A DNA stretch of 64,000 bases, taken from positions 1-64,000 of the forward strand of contig NZ_RAQO01000006.1 in the NCBI RefSeq assembly GCF_003610775.1. Reading direction: 5' to 3'. Below the pieces are notes generated by a model. It saw only the letters and a list, made by a program, of their open reading frames with translations, did no database searches and had not been told where the DNA came from. Positions 8,597 to 19,202 of the stretch are shown in pieces. The stretch's first letter is position 1. The number at the start of each line of letters is the position of its first letter. Both the position numbers and the translations under genes were made by a program. This DNA comes from Alginatibacterium sediminis. GTDB taxonomy: Bacteria > Pseudomonadota > Gammaproteobacteria > Enterobacterales > Celerinatantimonadaceae.

Positions 8597-9571
8597 ATGA
8601 CTTTGAATAAACTTGTTAGCGCTTTAGCATTGACCGCGACCATGGCTGCTACTTCAGTAATGGCTGCTGGCCTAGATCCAAACCTACCAGAGTACACAAA
8701 AACTACCGGTGTATCTGGCAACCTATCATCAGTAGGTTCTGATACTTTAGCCAACATGATGACCTTATGGGCTGAAGAATTTAAGCGTGAATATCCTAAC
8801 GTTAATGTTCAAATTCAAGCTGCTGGCTCATCAACTGCTCCTCCTGCTTTGACCGAAGGTACCTCTCAGTTTGGACCTATGAGCCGTATGATGAAGTCGA
8901 AAGAGATTGAAGCTTTTGAAAAGAAATATGGTTACAAACCTACTCCAGTGCGCGTTGCTATCGATGCTTTAGCTGTGTTTGTGCACAAAGACAATCCAAT
9001 TGAAGGTTTGAGCTTGGCTCAAGTTGATGCAATTTTCTCAACAACTCTTAAGTGTGGCGAAGACTCACAGGCTGTTCGTTGGGCAGATGTCGGTCTTAGT
9101 GATAGCTGGGCTGACAAAGACATTCAGTTATTTGGTCGTAACTCAGTTTCAGGCACTTACGGTTACTTTAAAGATAAAGCCTTGTGTAAAGGTGACTTTA
9201 AGAACACAGTTAATGAGCAACCTGGCTCGGCTTCAGTTGTACAGTCAGTGTCATCCTCACTCAATGCTATTGGATACTCAGGTATCGGTTATAAGACCTC
9301 TGGTGTGCGTGCAGTTGCTTTAGCAAAAAAAGGAACTGACTATGTTGAAGCGTCGCTAGATAACGCCGCTGCAGGTAAATATCCTCTATCTCGATTCCTA
9401 TATGTTTATGTAAATAAGCACCCAAACAAAGAGCTAGCTCCGATGGACCGTGAATTTTTGAAAATGGTTCTTTCGCGCAGTGGTCAAGAAATTGTAGCTA
9501 AAGACGGTTATATTCCATTGCCATCAAAAGTTGTTATGCAAGATCTTGAAGCTCTAGGAATTAAGCTTTAA
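8597..9571 (+). CDS. PstS-like phosphate-binding periplasmic protein
   Basis: This secreted solute-binding protein of the PstS family probably binds phosphate in the periplasm. The signal peptide is clear (hydrophobic core [19 protein letters not shown]). The mature part has the family's phosphate-contact signatures [20 protein letters not shown] and [15 protein letters not shown] chose ATG 8597 because GGAG at 8587-8590 sits 6 bases upstream and the product begins with the signal peptide. Upstream ATGs at 8573, 8585 and 8594 are less well supported. No pstC, pstA, pstB or phoU is adjacent, so it is an orphan binding protein. It ends in a strong terminator. Confidence 0.85.
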   Translation: MTLNKLVSALALTATMAATSVMAAGLDPNLPEYTKTTGVSGNLSSVGSDTLANMMTLWAEEFKREYPNVNVQIQAAGSSTAPPALTEGTSQFGPMSRMMKSKEIEAFEKKYGYKPTPVRVAIDALAVFVHKDNPIEGLSLAQVDAIFSTTLKCGEDSQAVRWADVGLSDSWADKDIQLFGRNSVSGTYGYFKDKALCKGDFKNTVNEQPGSASVVQSVSSSLNAIGYSGIGYKTSGVRAVALAKKGTDYVEASLDNAAAGKYPLSRFLYVYVNKHPNKELAPMDREFLKMVLSRSGQEIVAKDGYIPLPSKVVMQDLEALGIKL

Positions 9572-9607
9572 TAATTAAGCCTAAGCTTAAATACATGAGA
9601 CGTTTGG

Positions 9608-9635
9608 GCCCACTTTATCGCTAAGTGGGCTTTCT
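9608..9635 (+). terminator. Intrinsic terminator after the PstS-like gene
   Basis: GCCCACTT (9608-9615) and AAGTGGGC (9623-9630) form a perfect stem followed by TTTCT. It lies about 36 bases after the stop codon and isolates the gene from the MCP gene downstream. Confidence 0.8.
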
Positions 9636-9764
9636 CATATATAAATATCATTCACTTCACACTTTATTGAATATTTACTAATCGAAACACTTATCGCTAG
9701 TTACTATGTTACTTCGTATTCTATTCACTACAAATGGAACCTGTACTAATAGGCGGTAACTTTA

Positions 9765-11510
9765 ATGAAATCAATTGCGTTTAAGACCAAAATATTTGCG
9801 GTCATTACTTTATTACTTGTCATTTCCATAGCAACGTCATATCTCAGTGTTCAGTACTTCGTAAAACAAGAATTATCAGATAGTGATACTAAAAACATTA
9901 ATGAAAAAATAGTTCTTATTTCTAATCAGATTCAATCAGAACTTGATTCAACTATCCGTATGGCATCAAGCCTTAAGATTAGCCTTAGTAATATTCCAAG
10001 CGTGGTTGAAGAAACGGGTTTCTACAGCATCGTTAAAGTATTCTCAGGATCGGTGTTTGCACCGAGCTATGAGAATTTAAGCGCCGAGCAAGAACAAATT
10101 TTTAGTGATATGGCAAATGCTGCAGGCGAGCAAATGCAAATCAGCCCAGTTTATCAAAAAGACGGTAAATCATTGTTTTCGATCATTCGTCCGGCAAGCG
10201 GAATGGGTGGACACGACATTTTTGAAATAGATCTTGGCGTTATCCAAAACCGTTTAGATTTACTCAACAGTGAAGGTAGTTTTATCGAATTGTTGGATAG
10301 TGAGAACTCGATTGTGTTTAGTAACAAAGTCGATGGGGATTTAAGCGCTTACGAGTATGAAATCGAATTTGCCGATCAAGTTTGGAGTTTGATTGGCTAT
10401 GTTGATAATGCTTTTATTCAGCAACACACGAGCGACCTAAACAATAAAATAACAATAGCACTGCTCGTAAGTGGTGTGTTGATTGTTTTGTTTGGAACTT
10501 TCTTTATTAATTTAGCTTATCAACCTATTACAGCTTTAAAAAAATTGGTTCTTGAACTTGCCAGTGGTGAAGCTGATTTAACCCGTCGACTCGAAGTCAA
10601 CAGTAATGATGATATAGGTCAGATCTCACAAGGTATTAATACTTTTGTTGAGGGCATTCAGGCAATGCTACTTAAAATTCAACGATCTAATCATGAAATA
10701 ACACAGGGCATTGAGGCTCTTCAATTACAAGCCAATACCAATCGCGAGATGATTGGTAACCATCAGTTAGAAACCGAGCAAGCCGTAACAGCAATTACAG
10801 AAATGAGTGTAACGGCCGATTCTGTTGCTGAGAATGCCAATGGTGCAGCGCAACTTACCCAAAGTGCTGACGGAGGTGCAGAGCAAAGCCGACAAGTTGT
10901 CCATGAAGCGGTTGGTAGTGTTGAAAAACTAGTAGGGGAAGTTGACGCTATGTCGACGTCAGTGCAAACCATGGTGGAAGACGTAGAGCAAATTGCGTCC
11001 ATACTAAGTGTTATCGGAGGTATTGCAGAGCAAACCAACTTACTAGCATTAAACGCAGCTATTGAAGCAGCTAGGGCAGGAGAACAAGGTCGCGGTTTTG
11101 CGGTGGTTGCCGATGAAGTAAGAGCCTTAGCGGCACGCACTCAGGAAAGTACAACTCAAATTAGCGAAATGCTGGGTCGTTTAGAGCAAGGAAGTAATTC
11201 TGTCGTCAAAGGTATGCAAACCACAAAAGAGAGCTGCAAATTGACTGCTGAGAAAACTGCAAATGTAACGCTATCACTTGATACTGTCAGCACCTCGATA
11301 GGAAAAATAAGTGAGATTAGTGAACACATTGCTACGGCTGCTGAACAGCAAAGCCATGTGAGTAACGAAATTAATCAGAACATGAATGCGATTCAACAGA
11401 TGGCACACAACTTAGAAGGTAATAGCCAGCAAACGGTTAAGAGTACTGAAAAGTTAACGGATACGAACTCCCAATTAAATGCGTTGGTTGCGCGGTTTGT
11501 ACTTGATTAA
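9765..11510 (+). CDS. Methyl-accepting chemotaxis protein
   Basis: This membrane chemoreceptor (581 aa) signals through CheA/CheW to the flagellar motor. TM1 is at about residues 8-28, a periplasmic sensor region runs to about 224, TM2 is at about 226-250, then a HAMP domain ([21 protein letters not shown]) and the long cytoplasmic coiled coil. The hairpin tip is highly conserved, with [20 protein letters not shown] and [15 protein letters not shown] at about 420-456. AGGCGG lies upstream of the start. The sensor domain has no motif I can name, so the ligand is unknown. Proximity to the PstS-like gene is suggestive only, because a terminator separates them. Confidence 0.93.
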   Translation: MKSIAFKTKIFAVITLLLVISIATSYLSVQYFVKQELSDSDTKNINEKIVLISNQIQSELDSTIRMASSLKISLSNIPSVVEETGFYSIVKVFSGSVFAPSYENLSAEQEQIFSDMANAAGEQMQISPVYQKDGKSLFSIIRPASGMGGHDIFEIDLGVIQNRLDLLNSEGSFIELLDSENSIVFSNKVDGDLSAYEYEIEFADQVWSLIGYVDNAFIQQHTSDLNNKITIALLVSGVLIVLFGTFFINLAYQPITALKKLVLELASGEADLTRRLEVNSNDDIGQISQGINTFVEGIQAMLLKIQRSNHEITQGIEALQLQANTNREMIGNHQLETEQAVTAITEMSVTADSVAENANGAAQLTQSADGGAEQSRQVVHEAVGSVEKLVGEVDAMSTSVQTMVEDVEQIASILSVIGGIAEQTNLLALNAAIEAARAGEQGRGFAVVADEVRALAARTQESTTQISEMLGRLEQGSNSVVKGMQTTKESCKLTAEKTANVTLSLDTVSTSIGKISEISEHIATAAEQQSHVSNEINQNMNAIQQMAHNLEGNSQQTVKSTEKLTDTNSQLNALVARFVLD

Positions 11511-11539
11511 ACATGCCTCATTTTAAATCTCGTTAGTAT

Positions 11540-11568
11540 AAAAAACCGTAGTATTCGCTACGGTTTTT
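11540..11568. terminator. Bidirectional terminator between MCP and MATE genes
   Basis: AAAAAACCGTAG and CTACGGTTTTTT surround a short loop, giving a stem with T runs on both strands. It serves the convergent MCP and MATE genes. Confidence 0.85.
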
Positions 11569-11571
11569 TGC

Positions 11572-12918
11572 TTACGATAGTCCAGTAAATGCGAACTTAC
11601 GCCATTCGCCGCTTCGCCAACGTTTGGTCATGATTAAACCCCGTACCCATTCATCTGCCCCAATGGCTAACCAAGCTCCAATAACGCCCCAGCCAAGGTG
11701 TAACCCAAGAAACCAAGCCAAGCCGACTCCAACGCCCCACATACAAATTAAACCTACTTTGACGGGATATGCTACATCACCGGCTCCTTTTAGACCCGAG
11801 ATAAATACTAGATTGAAGACCCGCCCTGTTTCTAAGAAAACTGAACCTACAAGCAGTAAGGCGGTTAACTCAACTATTTCGGCATTATCGGTAAACAGTT
11901 GCGCGATATTGAATCGTTGCCAAACAAAAAGCAGCACGATGGTAAGTGATACCGCAAAGCCGATGAAGAAGTATCGTTGTACTCGCACAGAAATCTCGTT
12001 GAGCCAAGATTTACCAACATAATAACCCGTTTGAATTTGAGTACCTTGTCCAAGCGCTAAAGAGAAAGTGAAGGTGAGACGTCCAATATTCTGCGCGTAG
12101 GTGTATGCCGTAAGAGAGGCGGTACCCATTTGACTGATAAAGTAGATGATGGTCATTTGAGCCAAATTATAGGACAGCATTTCACCTGCGTTTAATGCGC
12201 CGATACGAAAAACACGAAAGTACATATGTTTGGGTATTTGTGCAACGCGATGTAAAGGTACATGAATGCCTTTACGGTAGATAACCCAGCCTAATACAGC
12301 GGCCGAGAACACCTGGCTAAACACGGTTGCAATGGCAACGCCAGTCACACCATAGATAGGCAAACCAAATGGACCGAATAAGGCAAAGTAGTTGCCTATA
12401 ATGTTGATGCCACCAGCGATTAGATTAACCACCATTGGTGAGCGAGAGTAACCATTGGCTCGCAATATAGTCGATAAAGTAACACCCATCGCTAAGCTTA
12501 AAGCGCAGCTTCCGGTAACTACCAAGTAATCAAATCCAAATTGGCTGACAGCTGGTTCTAATTCAAACCAGGACAAAAACAAGTCTGCACCGAAGTACAT
12601 TACTGCACCTAAAAACACACCAAGTGCCAAGGTCATATAGATTGCAACGACAGACACTTCACTGGCGCGCGCTGGCTTTTCCGCCCCATTGTATTGGCTG
12701 ATTAGAATTCCGGCGCCGGTACTTACCATCATTGACATGATGATCAGCAGAAACATCACTTGGGTGATTAATCCAACCGCCGCAACAGCCTTATCCGAAT
12801 AAGCGCTGAGCATGAAAATGTCAGCGGTACTTAGCCCCATGCGCAGTGCGGTTTCGATGAAAATTGGCCACGTCAAAGCAACAATGCTCATTCGTTTGGT
12901 GATTGTAGAGTTTGGCAT
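11572..12918 (-). CDS. MATE family multidrug/sodium efflux transporter
   Basis: This polytopic inner-membrane exporter of the MATE family shows about 12 hydrophobic segments. Typical family phrases are LTWPIFIETALRMGLSTADI near the start and QYNGAEKP in the first cytosolic loop. It is expected to expel cationic compounds in exchange for Na+ or H+. The frame stays open to 13011, but that extension is not protein-like. I chose ATG 12918, with AGGT 8 bases upstream; ATG 12924 is an alternative. It is transcribed divergently from the YfeX-type gene. The substrate is not predictable. Confidence 0.87.
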   Translation of the reverse strand: MPNSTITKRMSIVALTWPIFIETALRMGLSTADIFMLSAYSDKAVAAVGLITQVMFLLIIMSMMVSTGAGILISQYNGAEKPARASEVSVVAIYMTLALGVFLGAVMYFGADLFLSWFELEPAVSQFGFDYLVVTGSCALSLAMGVTLSTILRANGYSRSPMVVNLIAGGINIIGNYFALFGPFGLPIYGVTGVAIATVFSQVFSAAVLGWVIYRKGIHVPLHRVAQIPKHMYFRVFRIGALNAGEMLSYNLAQMTIIYFISQMGTASLTAYTYAQNIGRLTFTFSLALGQGTQIQTGYYVGKSWLNEISVRVQRYFFIGFAVSLTIVLLFVWQRFNIAQLFTDNAEIVELTALLLVGSVFLETGRVFNLVFISGLKGAGDVAYPVKVGLICMWGVGVGLAWFLGLHLGWGVIGAWLAIGADEWVRGLIMTKRWRSGEWRKFAFTGLS

Positions 12919-13087
12919 TCGCATAGACCTGTTGTCGTTAAAGCGCGTAGTTACTAAGCTTGGCCGAGCATTGTGAAGTATATTTATAAAAAGGATACTG
13001 ATTGCTATCAATATATTTTGTCTAGGATCATTTAAAAGTTAGTAAATGCCTCATACACTATAACCAAACGTTACCAATAGGATCCGT

Positions 13088-13981
13088 ATGGCAAATCTTG
13101 AATCTCGCGCCAATGTACAAACCCAAGTTTTGGCTGCAAACATAGCGCACGCCACTTTTTATAGTTTTAATTTGCGCGCTCAAGCCGATATAAAAAAGTG
13201 TTTACGCGTGATCGCCGATTTCTTTGACGGCGAATCAATGGTTCTAGGCATTGGCTATGATGTCGTCAACATGTTAGGTAAGCATATACCCGGTCTTTCG
13301 AGTGCGCGGGTTTTCCAAGGACCTCTTCGCAGCAATCCAGTGTTACAACACGATTTTTGGTTGCGGGTAAATGCAATCGATCCTGGTCAATGTATGCTTA
13401 AGTCCCAAGCGATGTTAGATGCGCTAAGTCCCCATTGTATTCTCGTTGAGCAAGTCGATGGTTATATGCACCGTGAAGGTCGTGATTTAAGCGGTTATGT
13501 CGACGGAACCGAGAATCCGGAAGATCGAGCCCGCTCTGTGGTAATGGTCGATAAGCAGCAACCTGGGGTTTATGGGTCTACTTTTCTTGCGGTTCAAAAG
13601 TGGCATCATCAACTTTCGGTGTTAAAAGCTAAGACGCAAACAGAACAAGACCATGTTATTGGACGACGTGAAAGTGATAATCTTGAACTAGACGATGCGC
13701 CAAAATCAGCACATGTCAAACGCACAGCTCAAGAGCAATTTAGCCCTGAAGCGTTCATGCTACGTCGTTCATTACCTTGGAGCGAAGGCCGCGATTGCGG
13801 TTTGAATTTTGTTTGTTTCGCTAATTCGTTTTATCCATTTGAAGCGCAGTTACAGCGTATGATGGGTTGTGACGACGGTATTGAAGATGGACTCTATCAA
13901 TTTAGTCGCCCAGTAAACGGAAGCTATTATTGGTGCCCCGCACAAATAGATGGCCAGCTTGATTTAAGTGCGCTTATTTAA
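13088..13981 (+). CDS. yfeX: Dye-decolorizing (Dyp-type) haem peroxidase, YfeX-like
   Basis: This 297-residue cytosolic haem peroxidase belongs to the YfeX branch of the Dyp family. It carries the signature GYVDGTENP containing the distal catalytic Asp, then a proximal haem-ligand His in KSAHVKRTA, and the C-terminal SLPWSEG and NSFYPFEAQLQRMMG blocks seen in E. coli YfeX. Family members reduce peroxides using porphyrinogens or phenolic donors. AGGATC precedes ATG 13088. No encapsulin gene and no obvious C-terminal encapsulin tag are present, so it is probably free in the cytosol. Confidence 0.9.
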   Translation: MANLESRANVQTQVLAANIAHATFYSFNLRAQADIKKCLRVIADFFDGESMVLGIGYDVVNMLGKHIPGLSSARVFQGPLRSNPVLQHDFWLRVNAIDPGQCMLKSQAMLDALSPHCILVEQVDGYMHREGRDLSGYVDGTENPEDRARSVVMVDKQQPGVYGSTFLAVQKWHHQLSVLKAKTQTEQDHVIGRRESDNLELDDAPKSAHVKRTAQEQFSPEAFMLRRSLPWSEGRDCGLNFVCFANSFYPFEAQLQRMMGCDDGIEDGLYQFSRPVNGSYYWCPAQIDGQLDLSALI

Positions 13982-13999
13982 AAGCGTTTGTTTCTCAAA

Positions 14000-14032
14000 G
14001 GTATTAGCGAGCCTTAAAGGCTCGTTAGTACC
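14000..14032. other. Long hairpin between convergent yfeX and dgt
   Basis: GGTATTAGCGAGCCTT and AAGGCTCGTTAGTACC form a long, slightly imperfect stem that touches the dgt stop codon. It lacks a U tract, so it is either a weak two-way terminator or an mRNA 3'-end stabiliser. Confidence 0.45.
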
Positions 14033-15348
14033 TAGAACATGTTTTGATACAAGCGTTGGGCATAATCGTCTGTCATTCCTGCAATATAATCCGCTATAAC
14101 ACGCTGTTCCCCACCGGTTTTTTGAGCGTCTATAAACCGTTTGCGAGTATTTATTGGTAACAGACGTTCCGGATCACTACTAAAGGCTTGAAACAATTCC
14201 ATAACGATTTGTTGTCCCTTATAGCGAACAATTTCAGTTGTGGGCAAATGAATCACATAATTGAGCACAAAACGCTTCAAGGCATCGAGGGCTTTTTGCA
14301 TCGGTTCATCTAATTGAGCATAGTGGTCTAACAATTCGTCCTCGCAACTGTGGTAACGCTCAACCCCAATTGCCGTGATAAAGGCGTTCACAAGCATTCC
14401 GATGGCATTTTTTTGATCGTAGTGGTGCTGACTAAACAATTGCTGACTCAGTTCACCAATGTGATTTGCTAACCAACAATCTTTAATATCAGCGATAACC
14501 GACGCAACTTGTTCCTGCCAATCGTGACGACTCACTAATCCTAAGACGATAGCATCTTCTAAATCATGTACCCCATAGGCAATGTCATCAGCCAATTCCA
14601 TAATCGAGCAGTCAAAGCTTTTGTACTTGGTTTTATGGTGATATTTTTCACGCGAAATGAAAGAGCTGATGTGGGTTCTATCATGGTCGCTAAAACTATC
14701 TAAGCACCAGTTATAAAGCTCCATATCATCATCATAGACCCCTTTAGCAGGTGTCCAGTCGGAGACCTTGAGTTGTCGAAAATTATCCGGAATTTGTGGT
14801 GAATTATAGTTACTTAGTTGGCCAATCAAGGCCGGGTACTTCATGATCGAAAGCAAGGTTCTGCGGCACAAATTCATACCATCTGTACGCGTATAGGGTT
14901 CCAAACGTGTCAAAATTCGAAAGGTTTGTGCGTTTCCTTCAAAACCGCCGTGATCACGCATCATATAATTTAGCGCAACTTCGCCGCCGTGGCCGAAAGG
15001 GGGATGTCCAATATCGTGGGACAAACACGCACTTTCAATCAATGCCGGTTCTGGATATAGAAACTCAAGCTCGGGTTGCCTCTGGGCCAGCTGACCGAGA
15101 ATTCCGGTTCCAATTTGTGAAACTTCAAGCGAATGAGTTAGCCGAGTGCGATAGAAATCATTGTGACCGACCCCTAGCACTTGGGTTTTATTTTGCAGTC
15201 GACGAAACGCAGCCGAATGTAAAATTCTAGCCCTATCGCGCTGCCAAGGGCTGCGCGGGTCATTCTCTCGAGGATGTAATTCTTGAGCCTTGCGTGCAGC
15301 TCCCATCGAGCCGTTTAGACCGTTGTTAAGCCGTTCCTTGCTTTGCAT
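14032..15348 (-). CDS. dgt: dGTP triphosphohydrolase-like HD-domain protein
   Basis: This HD-superfamily dNTP triphosphohydrolase (438 aa) is predicted to split dGTP or other dNTPs into nucleoside and triphosphate. Metal-binding residues are visible in RLTHSLEVSQ, SACLSHDIGHPPFGHGGE and MELADDIAYGVHD. It is shorter than E. coli Dgt (505 aa) and fits the dGTPase-like subgroup common in proteobacteria, where substrate preference varies. Such enzymes balance nucleotide pools and some limit phage. It has its own divergent promoter region facing the symporter gene. Confidence 0.9.
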   Translation of the reverse strand: MQSKERLNNGLNGSMGAARKAQELHPRENDPRSPWQRDRARILHSAAFRRLQNKTQVLGVGHNDFYRTRLTHSLEVSQIGTGILGQLAQRQPELEFLYPEPALIESACLSHDIGHPPFGHGGEVALNYMMRDHGGFEGNAQTFRILTRLEPYTRTDGMNLCRRTLLSIMKYPALIGQLSNYNSPQIPDNFRQLKVSDWTPAKGVYDDDMELYNWCLDSFSDHDRTHISSFISREKYHHKTKYKSFDCSIMELADDIAYGVHDLEDAIVLGLVSRHDWQEQVASVIADIKDCWLANHIGELSQQLFSQHHYDQKNAIGMLVNAFITAIGVERYHSCEDELLDHYAQLDEPMQKALDALKRFVLNYVIHLPTTEIVRYKGQQIVMELFQAFSSDPERLLPINTRKRFIDAQKTGGEQRVIADYIAGMTDDYAQRLYQNMF

Positions 15349-15511
15349 ACGGTAACCTATTGATAGTTAGTAAACTTAGTGTCTGTTAGACACGCTTCAA
15401 AATCAAGTCGAGGTTTGGCATATCATAATATTCAGCTATGCGCATTATCCTGAACACCTATAAGCCTCATTTTTCCCAAGAAAAGTAAATGAGTGAGATC
15501 TAGTTAGCATT

Positions 15512-15547
15512 TTCTTATATTAGTAATACAAAACTATAATACTAATA
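15512..15547 (+). promoter_or_regulatory. Sigma70-like promoter overlapped by an inverted repeat
   Basis: TATAAT at 15535-15540 lies 17 bases after TTCTTA (15512-15517), a plausible -10/-35 pair for the symporter gene. An 8-bp inverted repeat, TATTAGTA (15518-15525) and TACTAATA (15540-15547), occupies the spacer and the end of the -10. That is the placement expected of a repressor operator. Both roles are inferred from sequence alone. Confidence 0.45.
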
Positions 15548-15598
15548 CTTATAGTGCGCGTAAGTTAATTTTGTATCAACATAATAGGAATCGTTTAC

Positions 15599-17377
15599 AT
15601 GGATCTAAACACACTCACGATAGGAATATATTTTCTATTTCTTATCGCCATCGGTTGGATGTTCAGAAAATTCACAACTAATACCAGCGACTACTTCCGT
15701 GGGGGCGGTAAAATGTTGTGGTGGATGGTGGGTGCAACTGCATTCATGACTCAGTTCTCCGCTTGGACATTTACCGGTGCCGCTGGTAAAGCGTTTAATG
15801 ATGGTTTTGCTGTAGCCTTTATCTTTATTGCCAATGCGTTTGGCTACTTCATGAACTATGCCTACTTCGCTCCTAAGTTCCGCCAATTGCGCGTAGTTAC
15901 CGTCATTGAAGCAATCCGGATGCGCTTTGGTAAAACCAACGAGCAAGTCTTTACTTGGTCGAGTATGCCCAACAGTGTTATTTCAGCTGGTATTTGGCTC
16001 AACGGTTTGGCGATAATCGCATCAGGTATTTTCGGTTTCGACATGAACACCACCATCCTAGCTACCGGGCTAGTGGTTTTGCTGATGTCAGTTACAGGTG
16101 GCTCATGGGCTGTTATTGCCTCTGACTTTATGCAAATGGTCATCATCATGGCGGTTACCGTTACTTGTGCCGTGGTTGCTTTGGTTAAAGGCGGTGGTAT
16201 ATCTAACATTGTTGAACAATTCCCGAACGACTTTTTAGTTGGCGGCAACATCAACTATGTCAGCATATTTGCGTTATGGGGCGTGTTCATCTTCATCAAG
16301 CAATTTAGCATCACCAATAACATGCTAAATTCGTATCGCTATTTAGCAGCAAAAGATTCCAAGAATGCACGTAAAGCAGCGCTACTAGCTTGCGTACTAA
16401 TGACCATGGGTCCATTCATTTGGTTCCTTCCTAGCTGGTTTATGGCTGGTCAGGGCATTGATTTAGCAATGATGTACCCAGAAGCGGGAAAAAAGGCAGC
16501 TGACTTTGCCTACTTATCATTTGTTGAAATCTATATGCCAGCGGGCATGGTAGGGCTACTTGTTGCAGCAATGTTTGCCGCAACAATGTCGTCTATGGAT
16601 TCAGGTCTAAACCGTAACTCAGGAATTTTTGTTAAGAACTTCTACGAGCCGATTTTACGTCCAAAAGCTGACGAAAAAGAATTGGTTTTGGTTTCAAAAC
16701 TAACCTCAACCTTCTTTGGTATCGTTATTATCCTTGTGGCAATGTTTATCAACTCGCTGAAAGGATTAAGTTTATTCGACACCATGATGTATGTTGGTGC
16801 CTTGATTGGCTTCCCAATGACTATTCCAGCTTTCCTTGGTTTCTTTATTAAGAAAACCCCTGATTGGGCAGGTTGGGGTACCTTAGTGGTTGGCGCGGGT
16901 GTTTCTTACTTCGTCGGTTTTGTTATCGATGCTCAAATGGTCCAAAATGTCTTTGGTTTAGAGCAAGAGCTAACTGGACGTGAGTGGAGTGATCTTAAAG
17001 TTGCTATCGGCCTAATCGCGCATATCAGCTTAACTGGCGGCTTCTTCATGCTTAGTACCTTGTTCTACAAGCCACTAAGTGCAGAGCGTCAGCAAAATGT
17101 TGATAAGTTCTTCAACAACCTTGCAACGCCGATCGTTAGCGAGAGCTCAGAGCAGCAGCACTTAGACAATCGTCAACGTGAAATGCTAGGTCGCTTAATT
17201 GCAATTGCTGGTATTGGTGTGATGGCGATGTGTGCACTACCAAACGAACTTTGGGGTCGAATGGTGTTTATTCTATGTGGATTCATCGTCTTCTTAGTTG
17301 GTTTGTTGTTGATGAAAGCAGTTCAAGATGTTGAAGAAGACATAATCGAAGAACAACACGCGGAGCAAAAATCCTAG
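15599..17377 (+). CDS. Sodium:solute symporter (SSS family)
   Basis: This polytopic inner-membrane carrier (592 aa) of the SSS family has about 13-14 hydrophobic segments, with the FRGGGKMLWWMVGATAFMTQFSAWTFTG stretch in the first two and AAMFAATMSSMDSGLN in the middle, typical of the sodium-binding core. It should take up an organic solute with Na+. The charged C-terminal tail (VEEDIIEEQHAEQ) is cytoplasmic. No catabolic genes adjoin it, so the substrate cannot be assigned. A strong terminator follows and an operator-like repeat lies upstream. Confidence 0.88.
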   Translation: MDLNTLTIGIYFLFLIAIGWMFRKFTTNTSDYFRGGGKMLWWMVGATAFMTQFSAWTFTGAAGKAFNDGFAVAFIFIANAFGYFMNYAYFAPKFRQLRVVTVIEAIRMRFGKTNEQVFTWSSMPNSVISAGIWLNGLAIIASGIFGFDMNTTILATGLVVLLMSVTGGSWAVIASDFMQMVIIMAVTVTCAVVALVKGGGISNIVEQFPNDFLVGGNINYVSIFALWGVFIFIKQFSITNNMLNSYRYLAAKDSKNARKAALLACVLMTMGPFIWFLPSWFMAGQGIDLAMMYPEAGKKAADFAYLSFVEIYMPAGMVGLLVAAMFAATMSSMDSGLNRNSGIFVKNFYEPILRPKADEKELVLVSKLTSTFFGIVIILVAMFINSLKGLSLFDTMMYVGALIGFPMTIPAFLGFFIKKTPDWAGWGTLVVGAGVSYFVGFVIDAQMVQNVFGLEQELTGREWSDLKVAIGLIAHISLTGGFFMLSTLFYKPLSAERQQNVDKFFNNLATPIVSESSEQQHLDNRQREMLGRLIAIAGIGVMAMCALPNELWGRMVFILCGFIVFLVGLLLMKAVQDVEEDIIEEQHAEQKS

Positions 17378-17411
17378 ATAACTGCTCAAAATAACATCCA
17401 TTTGTATTATT

Positions 17412-17437
17412 AAAGCCGCATATTCTGCGGCTTTTTT
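17412..17437 (+). terminator. Intrinsic terminator after the symporter gene
   Basis: AAGCCGCA and TGCGGCTT flank a TATTC loop and run into six T residues, about 35 bases after the stop codon. Confidence 0.88.
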
Positions 17438-17717
17438 GTACCTGTATTTCCGATATTCTAAGATATCTACTTATTGGGTTTATAGTCTTCGATTTTAGGC
17501 CTCATTTTTATTGCCCTAAAACGTGATCTATCTGGCATTTTCATTGACAATTGCTAATGGACTCGTACAATTCCTAGCCATAAAAATACATGCCTTTTTT
17601 ACTGCTTTGTAGCAGTACTCTTAACTTATTTCGCTAGCACTGGTCTGCGCCGATTTGTTCGAGTGCACGATTACTTACGAATGGAAACTAGGCTCTAATC
17701 ATACAACAAGGAGTTTC

Positions 17718-19202
17718 ATGCTACTTCTATCTACCAAACAAGACTGGCTAGGCAATATACGTGGTGATGTTCTCGCCGGTATTGTGGTTGCGTTGGCGCT
17801 AATACCCGAGGCAATTGCCTTTTCTATCATTGCGGGCGTTGATCCAAAAGTCGGATTATATGCCTCGTTCTGTATCGCTGTTGTGATTGCTTTTATTGGT
17901 GGTCGTCCAGGAATGATTTCTGCGGCTACTGGCGCTATGGCACTAGTCATGGTGGATCTAGTCAAAGATCATGGGCTTGAATACCTACTTGCAGCAACCT
18001 TGCTCACCGGTGTTTTACAACTTATTGCAGGTTATTTGAAATTAGGCACCTTGATGCGCTTTATTTCAAATTCAGTCATGACCGGTTTTGTTAATGCCTT
18101 GGCTATTCTAATCTTTATGGCGCAGCTACCGGAACTAACAAATGTTGGCTGGGAAGTGTACGCAATGACTGCTGCTGGTCTCGGAATTATTTATCTATTT
18201 CCTTTGATTAACAAAACCATTCCATCGCCTTTGGTAACCATCGTGGTACTAACCGCCATTGCATACCTTATGGATTTAGATATCCGCACCGTTGGAGACA
18301 TGGGGGACTTACCTGATACCTTACCCATCTTCTTGTGGCCAGATGTTCCTCTAAACTTCGAAACTTTCATGATAATTTTGCCGTATTCAGTGGCGTTAGC
18401 TGTTGTGGGTCTTTTGGAGTCCTTGATGACAGCCACTATTGTTGATGACCTCACCGATACTGGCAGTGATAAAAACCGCGAGTGTAAGGGACAGGGTATC
18501 TCCAACTTCATAGCGGGTTGTTTTGGTGGTATGGCTGGTTGTGCGATGATCGGTCAATCCGTTATTAACGTTAAATCTGGCGGCCGTGGTCGCCTGTCAA
18601 CCTTCGTTGCAGGTTTTGTATTGTTGTTGATGGTGGTATTCCTTAGTGACTACGTATCAGTCATTCCGATGGCAGCATTAGTTGCGGTGATGATTATGGT
18701 GTCTATCGGTACCTTCAGCTGGTCTTCAATCCGAGACATTAAGCGTTATCCACTTTCGACAAATATTGTCATGATAGCAACTGTTGTGGTTGTGGTATGG
18801 ACTCATAACTTGGCAATTGGTGTGTTGGTTGGTGTTTTGTTAGCAGGTCTATTCTTTGCAAACAAAGTTAGCCACTTTATGTACGTTGATTCTAAACTTA
18901 GTGAAGATCAAAACCTGCGTAGCTACGATGTAGTTGGCCAAGTGTTCTTTGTTTCATCAACCAAGTTCAACGAAAGTTTTGATTTTAAAGAAGTTGTCGA
19001 AAAAGTTGTGATCGACGTATCACGCGCACACTTTTGGGATATATCAGCGGTAGCTGCTCTTGATAAGGTTGTGCTTCGCTTCCGCCGTGAAGGCGCCGAG
19101 GTAGAAGTGACAGGCTTAAATCAAGCGAGCGAAACCATTGTGGACAGATTTGGCGTCCACGACAAACCAGAAGAAATCGACAAAGTCCTAGGAGGACACT
19201 AA
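17718..19202 (+). CDS. SulP family anion transporter with STAS domain
   Basis: This 494-residue inner-membrane anion transporter has the SulP core ([35 protein letters not shown]) and a C-terminal STAS domain from about residue 420 ([21 protein letters not shown]). Family members carry sulphate, bicarbonate or dicarboxylates. The frame is open upstream to a TTG at 17655, but AAGGAG at 17708-17713 just before ATG 17718 fixes the start. The stop overlaps the next gene's start by one base (TAATG), so it is cotranscribed with the universal stress protein. This pairing is common in marine bacteria and hints at regulation or bicarbonate-type transport, but the substrate is not proven. Confidence 0.9.
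   Translation: MLLLSTKQDWLGNIRGDVLAGIVVALALIPEAIAFSIIAGVDPKVGLYASFCIAVVIAFIGGRPGMISAATGAMALVMVDLVKDHGLEYLLAATLLTGVLQLIAGYLKLGTLMRFISNSVMTGFVNALAILIFMAQLPELTNVGWEVYAMTAAGLGIIYLFPLINKTIPSPLVTIVVLTAIAYLMDLDIRTVGDMGDLPDTLPIFLWPDVPLNFETFMIILPYSVALAVVGLLESLMTATIVDDLTDTGSDKNRECKGQGISNFIAGCFGGMAGCAMIGQSVINVKSGGRGRLSTFVAGFVLLLMVVFLSDYVSVIPMAALVAVMIMVSIGTFSWSSIRDIKRYPLSTNIVMIATVVVVVWTHNLAIGVLVGVLLAGLFFANKVSHFMYVDSKLSEDQNLRSYDVVGQVFFVSSTKFNESFDFKEVVEKVVIDVSRAHFWDISAVAALDKVVLRFRREGAEVEVTGLNQASETIVDRFGVHDKPEEIDKVLGGH

Noticed and set aside
9738-9750. Thirteen-base match to the 23S rRNA 3' end upstream of the MCP gene
   Set aside because: AACCTGTACTAAT recurs here but the similarity does not extend on either side, so it is most likely chance.
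10763-11140. 125-codon minus-strand frame inside the MCP gene
   Set aside because: It is the antisense of the highly conserved Ala/Glu-rich signalling region and has no independent support.
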